Source: Nelumbo lutea
Lineage: Eukaryota > Streptophyta > Magnoliopsida > Proteales > Nelumbonaceae
DNA: 64,000 bases
Assembly: GCA_022828595.1 (NCBI GenBank)
Contig: JAKGHH010000004.1
Span: 86,642,270-86,706,269 of the forward strand
Reading direction: 5' to 3'
In this document: positions 10,006 to 22,000 of the stretch, one piece after another
Position numbering within the stretch: the first letter of the stretch is position 1
Layout: every line of letters starts with the position of its first letter
Notes under the pieces: generated by a model
The model's input: only the letters and a program-made list of their open reading frames with translations
Told to the model about the DNA's origin: nothing
Database searches by the model: none
Made by a program: the position numbers and the translations under genes

Positions 10006-13000
10006 ATGGACGCCGCGAAGGTCAAGCAGTTGAAGCTCTTTATCGAACAATGCAAGTCCAATCCCTCTATTCTAAGCGATCCTTCTATTTCCTTCTTCAA
10101 AGATTACCTCGAGAGGTGAGAATTGATCCATCTATCAATTGGAGATGGTTAAATGGAGAAAAATATTTAGTACTTCTATTTCTGTATCTGACTTTTATTT
10201 CAGTCTCGGCGCTAAACTTCCTCCGTCAGCTTATAAACATGGCGAGTCACCTTGTACCTGCGACTCGGTACATTCTTTTTCTCCCTATAGCGTTTTCTGT
10301 AATGGGGTTTGAGTGTCTGCAGTAGTACAAGCTTGAACTCTGTCTTATAATTTCTTCCCCCCTCCGTTTTTTTTTCATATAATTCATCGAATTTCTTGTA
10401 ACTATTCATTTTATAATCGAGCCACAGAAATCTAGGATGGTGGACGAGAGTGACGAGGAGATGGAAGACTTGGGAGACAAGACCTCTCAACCACAGGGAT
10501 CAACTGCAGCACACGATGATGGATACGAGAGTGAACTAGTCGAATCGGATGTCGAGCCTGAAGGAGAGACTGTAGAACCTGACAATGATCCTCCGCAGAA
10601 GGTGAATCCCAAATAAATCGACATTTTGAACATGTGTTTGTGTAACCGCCTAGTTCTTCGCCGTTGATTTTTTTTTTTTTTTCCTATATAGATGGGAGAC
10701 CCATCTATTGAGGTCTCGGAAGAGAACCGTGATGCTTCTCAAGCAGCCAAGGCACAAGCAATGGAAGCAATTTCAGAGGGTATGTTTTTACTTAAACATT
10801 TTATGAACTTCTTTGCGAAATCTTATAGTTGTATCTTTTATTTTATTTTATTTATTTATTTATTTATTTATTTGGTTAATCAGGTAAGCTGGAGGAAGCA
10901 ATTGAGCATCTCACGGAGGCAATTTTACTAAACCCAACATCTGCCATAATGTATGCGACCAGAGGTAAGACTGGTTTTGGGCTTTTATTGTACCGTTAAT
11001 TATTACTTTTATTTGGTGTACGTGAATTAATTTACTTTGATTTCCCCTGCTTATTTGTTGTTTGTGCAGCTAGTGTGTATATTAAAATGAAGAAGCCTAA
11101 TGCTGCAATTCGAGATGCCAATGCAGCTTTAGAGGTAATTATGTTGTCCTTAATTTTATTGTCTCAATCTGATCATAAAGCTTGGCACTTGCAATTTGCA
11201 TGCATGATTGGAAATGCACAGATGTAAAATGTGGGCGTTAGAGTGATGTTTCTCATGGATCTAATGTAACTAGTATGTGTATGAACATAGACCAATGTGC
11301 AGGCATGTTTTCATACCATCCATGCAAGTACTTATCCCTATTACAGATTACAATTTTTGATGCTTGCGTTTTTTTATAGTAATATAGTTTGTAATTGTCC
11401 TTTCAGATCAATCCTGATTCTGCTAAAGGGTACAAGTCTCGTGGCATTGCCCGGTCGATGCTTGGCCAGTGGGAGGAGGCTGCTAAGGATCTTCACCTAG
11501 CATCAAAATTAGATTACGATGAGGAGATTAATGCGGTTCTTAAGAAGGTCGTGTTTCTTTTTCCATTGTTGCTTGCTTTTTGTTCATCTATAAGAATGTG
11601 TTTGAACCTAAGATTTACTTGATTTGATTACAGGTTGAACCCAATGCACACAAAATTGAAGAACACCACAGGAAGTATGAGCGTTTGCGCAAAGAGAGAG
11701 AAGAGAAGAAGATTGAGCGTGAGAGACAACGCCGTAAGGCTGAAGCTCAGGTAATTGCTGTTATATTCATCTATTGAAGAAGTCTATTGTTTGTTGGCAT
11801 TTCATTTGATAATTTTGTGAAACTCTACTGTAGGCTGCATATGAGAAGGCCAAACAGCAGGAACAGTCATCTTCAAGTAGAAAGCCGGGAGGCATGCCAG
11901 GCGGGTTCCCTGGAGGTTTCCCTGGGGGTATGCCAGGGGGTTTTCCAGGTGGAATGCCCGGAGGTTTCCCAGGAAGTACTCCAGGTGGGATGCCTGGAAA
12001 TATTGATATGAGCCAAATCTTAAATGTAAGTGTCTTGTTCTGATGAGTATATACTGATTCCTCAAGCTTGGGTATGCTTTTGGTTATTGGTATTGTGATG
12101 CCCTGCCACTTGCTCTGGTTTTAGTATTATGGTCCCTAGCATGTTCCTTAGCTTTGCTGGTGAAGAAATCTTTGCAGTAGTAAACCAATAACATATGTTC
12201 TTTGATTTTGTTTATGCTTGTTTTTGGTTTGTTATGGCACTGCCAGCCTGCCATCATTATGAATCTTTGCGTGAGAGTTCTGTATTTATGTCTTCTGCTG
12301 CTGCTGCTGCTTATTAATAGATTCTTCGATGCTTTTCAAATTATAGAAGGTGTACATGTTAAAAGCCTCATTAAATTTATCAAGGTATAAAAGGTGTGCA
12401 TGTTGGCATTTGGATGTTGTTTTGTATTCTGTCTTGGATATTATTACACACTGTTGCATTCTGATGTCATATGCTGGTCTTTCCATTTCCTCTTTGTATC
12501 TGGGAGTCTTGTATGCACTTGGTTGGGATTTTATTGATGATTTTTTTTTCTTTTTATTTTCTTTTTGAAGCAGGATCCAGAATTGATGGCAGCATTTAAG
12601 GATCCAGAAGTCATGGCTGCTCTTCAAGATGGTATTCTTCTTTTGCCCCCAGATTTTTCTTTCTTTCTTTTTTTTTTTTTCCTTTTTGACTTCTCCCACT
12701 CATTCCTCATCTTGTCCTTTTCTGATTTAGATTTTTAAGTGGTTATTATATCCTTTATTACTAATAAATGGAAGAATTATATTAAAGGATGGATATTTAC
12801 TCAAAATATAAAGTGTGCAAAGAAAAGAAAGAGGTACAAACTTCTATATAACAAAAAAGGAATTAAAAAATAATTTTTCTTGATGATCTAGAAAATAAAC
12901 AGTCTTAAAATTCCCAAAGTCCTCTGAAACTTCAAGTGGTTATTTATTTTCAAAATTACGCTACTTGCCTTGAGGGGTTTGTGATCTTCTTGTTCACACT

Positions 13001-16000
13001 ATGCCATTTTTGCAAAGGGTCTTAAGCTTTTTTTTTCTGTGAGAAAAAGGTAAAGTAGTGTAGGGTTGGAAAACACAAAACAGTTATTGGAGACCTGGAC
13101 TTTTCAGAAAATAACGGTTTGCACCTGGAATTGACAACAATGTTCATATTTGATTTTTCTGTAAGATCATGGAATGTTTGCTATCATTCATCAAAAAGAA
13201 TATAAGAAATATATTTTACTTGTTTCTTATGTTAAGACTTTGAGTGTTTCATGATTGGATAAATATCTTGGTTAGTGGAATTTCAAAGATTGGATATGAT
13301 CTGGAACTCTGTATTGCATATACATTATATTTGCATGTACCATATAGATTTTCGTAAATGCTTCTCTTTTTTCGGTGATTATAGATTTTCGTAAATGATC
13401 TTCTCTTTTTCTGGGAAATATGTATTTTTTAATTGAATTGTGATTTTATTAATTAAGAAATGAGAGCTATTACAGGCATCCCAAGGAGAGGCACGAAGTA
13501 CAACCTCTTCTTGAAAGAAAATTACGGAAAAAAGTTGTGAAAAGATTACAAAGCAGCCCAGTATAAACTTTCCCTATTAACCCCTTGTTTGGAAAGACAA
13601 TTAGCCAAAGCATTTTCTGACCTTCATACCGAGTGTAGGCTAATATTCATGTTTCTAGTTAGCCACTTAGCATTCTTTAGAAAGTCCCCGTAGCACCAAA
13701 CCACTGAGTTTGAATCTACCTGCCACCCTACAGCAATTTTAGAATCTCTTTCAAGTATTAGATTTTCCACACCAAGTTGATGTGCAATTTGAATACCTTG
13801 TAGGGCCACTAACAATTCAGCCATATTAGAGTGTCTCCCAAACCCACTGGGCCAGAGAATAGAGCTAAGGTGTTACAGTCCTTATCTCTCAAGACCCCTC
13901 CTATTCTAGGGGGTCCTAGGTTGCCTTGACTGTTTCCATCAAAGCTCATCTTTACACTTCCTTTAAGAGGATAACCCAATCTACAAAGACTCTTTCTTGG
14001 AAGAGAAAGATGCTATAGCTGACCAGCTCTTCCAAAGGTCATCAAAGGAAAAGGGTTGGAAGGAGTCCATAGCTCTAAACCAAAGTATTGTTCTTGTCAA
14101 AATGCAATCCTTGACATTTAGGAGGTTCCTTGTTTTTCTTGAAAAATTCTTGTATTCCTCTCTTCTCAAATTGTCCATAGAGTAGGTGCTCTAATGCATT
14201 TCCACATGCTCCACCCCCTTTTAGTGGTCCACACAAAGAAAAAAGGTTCAAACAGTAGACAAATATTTATAGGTAAGTTCCACCTGCACCCAAACAAGGC
14301 AAAAACTCAATTAGACAAACCCATGAATGGTCTTTTATTTGAGTATGGATTTGCTCCTCACAGAGGCTTTCCTCATACCGACCTCACATCATGTACCATC
14401 TGCACATCAGGAACATCTACCGTACTAGAGCTGTTTCCAATACACGGTGGGATTTGATGTGAGGTCGGTGCGAGTGCCTCTGTGAGGAGCAGATTCCAAT
14501 TCCTTTTATTTTTCAAACAATCCAAAGTATTGATTTTTCCATGAAACACTTCCCAACAAAATGCCATAATTTCAGGGGTAACATGTCTAGTCCAAAAAAC
14601 CTTTGACTAGAAGGGGAACAAAGGGACTTGAAGAAGAAGCACAAGAGATGGAGCCTTTTGAATGGGGGATCCAGATAATCCTATCCAATTGAGTAGTGTC
14701 CAGACGGACATCACCCAGAAGACATAGAAGGTCTAAAACACACCCAAGTTCATTGTCCCTTAAACCCCTCTGAAACCCAAAGTTCCAACTTAGAGATAGA
14801 GGGAGGACAGGAGAGGGGAGTTATTGAGAAACGTCCTTCTTTTTAAACAAGGAGGTGGATTAAAGAGAGGGAAAGAGGTCTTTGAGAGCTGAATTACACA
14901 CCCAAATGTCATCCCAAAATAAAATAGAATTATTGGAACAAGCATTATACCTGGTAAATGCAACAACAAAGCTACATTCTTTACATTTAAATTTCCCAAT
15001 CCCAAGCTACCTTCATCCTTGCTCCACACTAATTCCCACCTTTAATAAACTATCATTTTTCTTTGCCCCTAGTTCCCATAGAAAGTTCCTCATCAATCTC
15101 TCCAACTTCTTGGCCTCTCTACTAGGAATTTCAAGCACTGAGAGGTAATACACCAACATATTAGATAAAATGGCTCTTAATAAGGTTACTCTACTCCCTA
15201 AAGAGAGAGAATTATTTTTCCAAGTTGCCAACCTATTTTCAAACTTTTCCAAGATTGGAGTCCAAAAACAACTCTCCTTTGGGTTAGCATCTAGAGGGAG
15301 ACCTAGGTAAGATAGTGGCTAGCAAGAGCTAGAACAATCTAAGCACTCTACAATAGAATCAATAGCCCTAACATCAATGTTGATACCCACCACACAACTC
15401 TCGTCCAGATTTATCTTCACATTTGACACATTCTCAAAGTGTTTTTATCAAGCCTTTAGATTCCTCACTTTCCTTAGATTGCTCCCTTCACAGAAAATTA
15501 TAATGTCATTAGCAAGTTGGAGGTGGGTTATTGGAACTCTATTCTTACCTATTCTCCAACCCTTTATTACATCCTCCCTATCAACCTTTGTGAGTAACCT
15601 ACTAAAAACATCACCTACAAGGGTGAATAGAAAGGGTGAGAGAGGGTCACATTGCCTTAGGCCTCTACAACCTAGAAAGAAATCCCTAACCACACCGTTG
15701 AACCAACATTGAAAAATGACAAGAATTAATGCAACCCTTCACCTAGTTGCACCATTCTTCTCCAAAACCACAATTCTTGAATACATCTGTTAGGAAAATC
15801 CAATCCACCAAATCATAAACCTTTTCTAAATCCAACATACAAACAAAACCCGATTGGCCAAACCTCCTAATTTTCTCCACACATTCATTAGCTATCAATA
15901 TTTGATTAGTTATTTGTCTCCCTTGCACAAAGGCTCCTTGGGCTTAACTAATAAGGGAGGGCCAACCTTTTCTCAACTTAAAATCCAAAACCTTAGCCAT

Positions 16001-19000
16001 GATTTTGTAGATACTAGTCACCAAGCTAATGGGCCTAAAATCTTTAGGGTGGTTCACATCTACCTTCTTAGGGATTAAATCCAAGAAGGCGACATTGATT
16101 CTAGGGCTGACTATGTACTTATTTACAAATTCCTTAAATTCTTTAAGTAGATCTTCTTTCATTACATCCCAACAATCTTAATAAAAAGCCATGCTAAGAC
16201 CATAGAGCTTTGGATCTATCCATTGAGAACCGTTTGTCTAATCTCCTCTTCCTCAAAATTCCTTTCCAGCCAATTCATATTTTCCTCACTTAGTCTTGGC
16301 CAATCTACTCCTTCCATCTTTAACCCGTTGTTGTTGACAAATATGGAGTTGGGGGCAGCTTGGTCACTTCCAAGGTAACGTAGCTGAGGGTTCCGTTTGC
16401 AAGAGTCAAAAGACGTCAAAGGCCTCGGGATGTGGTCCCACGGGCGAGGATTTCGTCGGTCAAGTTAGCCGAGGGCTGTAGGATAGCCGATGTTACAATA
16501 AGCAAGAGAGTTGAGAGCTTAAGTGTGCTTAAGAGAGTATACCTTTGGCTATGGCGCCCTTTTTATAGTTAGGGTTGCCTAGGAGCCTAGTAGCGAGCTA
16601 GATGTAACAGTCCTGTGAATCAAGGTGATGAATGCGACTGTTACTGGGGTGAGATCCTAGCAGTTGAACGTTACTCCATCATTAATGTGCAAGGAGAGAA
16701 ATTGACCGAGATCATAATGCCTATAGTAAATGTTGTCGTAGTAATGACCGCTGAAAGTTACAATATTGCCCTTAGTTGAGGTTGAGTTGATGAGATTACC
16801 CTTGGGGTATGCCACGTGTCATCATCTGATGGAGTGGTCAATTATACCCATATCACTTGCCCCCCACTATCGAGGTCGAAGTTGAGGCCGAGGCCGAGGT
16901 TTGGTTTAGATGCATAGGCCTTGACGTGAGTCGATGGGAGTAGAAGGAAGCCTGGCAATTTTCTAAGTCTTTGATCATCGGCAAAGGGTGTTGTTCAGGA
17001 GGCGCATTTATCTGTTGGCAACGGTTGCGACCCGGGATAGGCGGATGCATCGGTTTAGCGGGGCCTGGTCCAGTGTGTATGGGCGAACAGGGACCAAGCC
17101 TCTTGGCATCGTTTAGTATTCCAAGGTTGGTGCCATGTGATGATTGTTGGTGTAGGCAATTGAGGCGATATGTTGGTGACCATTAGATGGAGAAGATCTG
17201 GACTGTTTGCTTTTCTTTAAGAGAGGAGAGGAGGGGGGAAGCTCACCATTTGGTGATTGTGTTGTTGCTTTGGAGCTTTCAGACCACCTTGACTAGGGTT
17301 CTATTCTCGTTCATTCCTTTCAAGTCATCGCTTCTTCTCACTTAGGTAAGATGTCATCCCTCGTCATGTCCACTTTTGATTCCGAGCATGAGGCTTATGG
17401 CCAAGGGAGTGAGTCTTCTGTAGACGAGAGCATTGGGTCAACAAGGTCGAGGGGTGATGCCCTTGGTGGACCCACAAGGGTGTCTTTGAGAGGTGAGGCT
17501 TCAGGTGATGCTTTGGTGGTGTACTTGGCTGGTGAAGGAGAAAAAAGAGAGGTTGAGGAGGAGCTTGAGGAAGAATAGGGTGATGAAGGACAAGATGTGA
17601 GGTCTATGTGTCCCATGCATTTTGATTTAGATAGTGTTCTCGGTCGAGAAGATATCTTGAAACTTGCCTAGATGTACTTTATTACCTAAGTACTATAGGG
17701 GTAGTACCTTTGATTGGCGACATGCCATGGTTGTGCAAGGAGGGTGATGTGTGCATCCACCATCCGTGAGCACTACCTGCAGTTTGGACTCCGCTTTTCG
17801 TTGCATCTCCTCATCCCTGGCCTTTTGAATCACTATAGGATTTCTCTTAGCTAGCTTGCCCCCAATGCCGTTTGGGTCATCATCATTGCTGTCCTTGTTG
17901 TGGCCCACAACCAAGGGGTTTTGATAACGGTGAACCTTTTTAGGAACCTATTTGAATTGAGGAAGCACCACGAGGGCGAGGTGTCCTGAGGGATGGTCCT
18001 TCTTTAGGGCCGACTGGGTAAAGTGGTGGATAACCCATTGTTGTACACAATTGGAAGAGAAAGTTCTTTTTCATGAGGTGTCCTGAGGGATGGTCCTTTA
18101 GATTCAGTTGGGGAAACCCTAATGCAGTGGTTGAGAGGATAACACCACTTTACAATGATGAGATGAAGGTGTTGTTGAATCGGTTTTGGTTGGGTGGCAT
18201 GATCCATGCCAGGCCCTTGATGAAGGAGGAGGCCTTGGTGAAGTCTAGCGGCTAGCCTTAATCCTGCCCCCCTTGATAAGGACAACCCCATTGTTTGTGC
18301 CATGTGGAGTTTGGCTTTTACTTTTATTGAGTGTTCTCTTTGTGTAGAGATGGGCATGTCCTAGAAGATGATGCTTGTGTAGCAAGCTGTCGAGAAGGTG
18401 AGAGCTGCAAAGAAAGAGGCCGTGGCTGAAGGTACACATAGAAGACATGTTGAAGACAAGGCTGCAAGGAAGAAGGTAGAGGCCAAGGCTGCTCAAAAGA
18501 GGGCCATTACACAGAAGCGGCCCGTTGAGGGGGTAAAGGACAACAAGCATGCGAAGAGCCTTCTACCACCCCTAGCCACTAGCTCACGCTGCATCGCATG
18601 TTGACCGAGTTGCCTCAAGACTAGGAGTCGTTGACCTGTCGGGGCATCTATCGTCCCACTTGGAATGTGAGGAAGGTGACAACTTGTCAAAAGAGGGCGT
18701 TGGTCGCTAGTTGACTATGGGGATCGTCCTTCTTGGTGATTGACAGTTGTGGACCCAGGAGCCACTTCCTATTGTTCGGGAGATGTTACTAGACAAGGTG
18801 GCCAAGGTGAGCATCGTACTTTTGTGCGTTGGTTATTGCCTTTGGTGCGACCTGTAGTTTTAACTTTCTTGTGTTGCAAATGGCTTCAATCTCTGTGGAC
18901 CTTTGTGATAAGATAGAGGTCCAAAGACTCCAGACTCAAACGTTGAAGTAGGCATGGGCCAACATGGAGAAGCAGTTCAAGTGTGAGTTTGCTGAGGCCT

Positions 19001-22000
19001 AGGCGCAGATGCATGCAACATGAGAAGAGGCCGAGGCCAAAGTGCAGGATGCAGAGGAGAAAGCGTGGGATGTCGAGGAGCATCGTAAGAAAGCTGTGGC
19101 CAATGCTGCCATGAAGGATCTTATTAAGGAGCTAAAGGCAACCATTTGATCCATGGAAAGGAAGCTTGAGGAGGTGTTTGCTAAGACTATCAAGGAATAC
19201 AAGGCTTTACCGTAGTACAAAAAGGACCTAGCCAACTTCGACAGTTTGTCTTACCTGGAGGGGTTCAAGGATTACAAGGTCCAAGCTGAAAGTCGTTTTA
19301 GACTTTGATGTCGACAAGATGGACCCTTTCACCATCTCTCCAAGGAGGACGAAGCCTAGAAGACAACCGAAGTGGTGGGCAACATTGAGGCCAATGCTCG
19401 AATACGAGTCCAAGATGGTGGCTCTCTCCCTTAGATCGATGGGTAGGAGGCCACAATGGCTGAGACTGAGGGGTAGATTGGGGAGGCTTAGTCTTAAAAA
19501 CTTCTTTTACGAAGTTGTTGGTGGTTGGACCTGCATGCCCATTTAATGATACAACTTTTCTCTTCCTTGTTTTAAGGGTTGAGGTGCCCATTTTTGAGTA
19601 CAAATGTAAAGCTCAACTTTTTAATGAAAGTATTGTTTTTTGCCAAGTGTTGTATGGTAATGCTTAGGTGCGCTAATTAGTTAGGCTTAGTTTTTGCATG
19701 CGGCCGGGGTGTCTACTCATGTTTGAGGTCCATTAAGCCTTGTTAATGTTGACACCTCAATGTAGCCAAGGTACTGAGGTCTCTTGCCATGCCGAGGGAG
19801 CCTGTTGGGCTGAGGCCGAGGCCGACATTGGACGGGACTCGCAAATAATACACAAAAATAGTTGGCAAAGATGCAAAATACACAAACAGTAAGGTGGTGA
19901 AGAGGACTTGTGCTAAAAGAATTAAAAGATATATCATCAAATTATAGGTTCCATTGGTCAGCAATGGGTCTTTGCTTTGTTAGCAACAAAGGAGGAGAAG
20001 AAATATAGCCTCTAGGTGTAATGTGATGTATAATATCACATGGTCTTTTTTGTGCACGGGTGGATGGGGATTATCCAAGAAAACTAAGCGTTGACAAGAA
20101 ATTGATGTGGTACGGTCCCTGTCCACAATCGTCAGAACACCCCTTATTTTGGTCCCGTCCACGACATAAACACGCTATTGAATACCACCGAAAGTAGAGC
20201 TTCTAGTTTGGATTTGCCTTTCCATACACAAATCCACCAAAATACACAAACAGTAAGGTGGTGAAGAGGACTTGTGCTAAAAGAATTAAAAGATATATCA
20301 TCAAATTATAGGTTCCATTGGTCAGCAATGGGTCTTTGCTTTGTTAGCAACAAAGGAGGAGAAGAAATATAGCCTCTATGTGTAATGTGATGTATAATAT
20401 CACATGATCTTTTTTGTGCACGGGTGGATAGGGACCATCCAAGAAAACTAAGCGTTGACAAGAAATTGATGTGGTATGGTCCCTGTCCACAAGTTATTTG
20501 GGACGGGGACCGTCCACAACCGTCAGAACACCACTTATTTTGGTCCCGTCCACGACATAAACACGCTATTGAATACCACCGAAAGTAGAGCTTCCTAGTT
20601 TGGATTTGCCTTTCCATACACAAATCCTGCGCTAGCTGAGCTACTGAAATAGATTTCATTGTGGGTTGAGGTGTCCCCTGAACTACATCCGCAGCCACTG
20701 CCAAACAATCATGAATTTCTGTAGAAATTCCCCTATCTCCCCTTATTTCACTTGCCCCCTCCTTAGATAAAAGAATCTCTGTACCAATTACCAAAGCTTT
20801 CTTCAGTGAAAAATTCCATCGAAAGATTCAGGTCAACACTTTCAAGGCTTACAATGTCTTCAGTGTTGGTGTCACTAATTTCCTCTTCATCTGAGAACGA
20901 GTCCGTGATGGTTTCCAAATCGCTACGCCCTGTACTCCTTAGATTACGTCTTTCCGGCGAGATGCAATTCAGTTTCTTGGCGGGAATCCATTACAAAGAG
21001 CTCCGAGCTTGAGCGTTAGAGGACTGAAATGTCACCAGTCAAGGGAGACTTGATGGGGAAGAAGATAGACGATCTCTCCCATCTATTAGCTTTTTTTTTT
21101 TTACCTGAAGTAACGTCTCTTTGAAATTGTTCTACATGGGCCCACAACAAAAAGCCCATTTGGCACTCCCTCCTTTCTAAGCTAACCTGGATTTAGAGTT
21201 GGTGGCCCATTTGGTTTATGCAGCCCAACTGAGTGACATTGGGTTTGCATGTGTCCGATTTTGGGTACCCACCCTTCAGCCTGACCCGATGTCTCATATC
21301 CCCCCAAAAGATGGCCCATGGATTTACAATACCCCCTATTCCTTGTTGTACCTGGCCCACTGAGTTTGAATTAATTTTGGCACCATCTAAGGCTACTTGG
21401 GCAAATGGCCTTTCAAATTCCAGACCTTTTCCTTGCTGAATACGTTCGACTTTCCAACTTCTCCCATGCTTTTGAAGTAATCAGGCCCTGCCTGTCCATT
21501 TTTGTGACACTTCCACTTCTTGGTTGACCATCCAATCCCTTGCTTCCATGTAAGACTTGATCTTCTACCTTTGCCTCTCTCCACAATGCAGCTTCTATGG
21601 AGGAGGCTAACCAGACTGTCATGAAACTGCCATCAACTCTTACATCAACTCTTGCTTGGCTACCGAGGTTTGTCGTTAGGGTTGAAGCTTCAAGTAAACC
21701 ATGTCATTAGGCTGAAATTCCAAGGGATGGTGCTTGTGGTCATATGTATCCTTCATTACCTGCTGAGCCCACTGCAAATTGTTCTTAAGCTCCTGCAAGA
21801 TTAAGTCTTGGCTGGTGAGGTATTCGTCTACTGCAGCTACAGTCGTGGAGCCTGTCTCGCAGGGGAGAATGGTTTGGGGGGGGTCTCTCCCATACACGGC
21901 CTTGAAAGGTGTCATACCGGTAGTCACATGGAAGGTGGAGTTATACCATAGTTCTGCCCAAGATAACCACTTCAACCACTGTTTTGGCCTCTGCTCTGCT

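Noticed and set aside
12286..12699. 137-codon Lys-rich frame on the - strand
   Set aside because: It overlaps HIP exon 10 and T-rich intron DNA; the composition explains the lysines.
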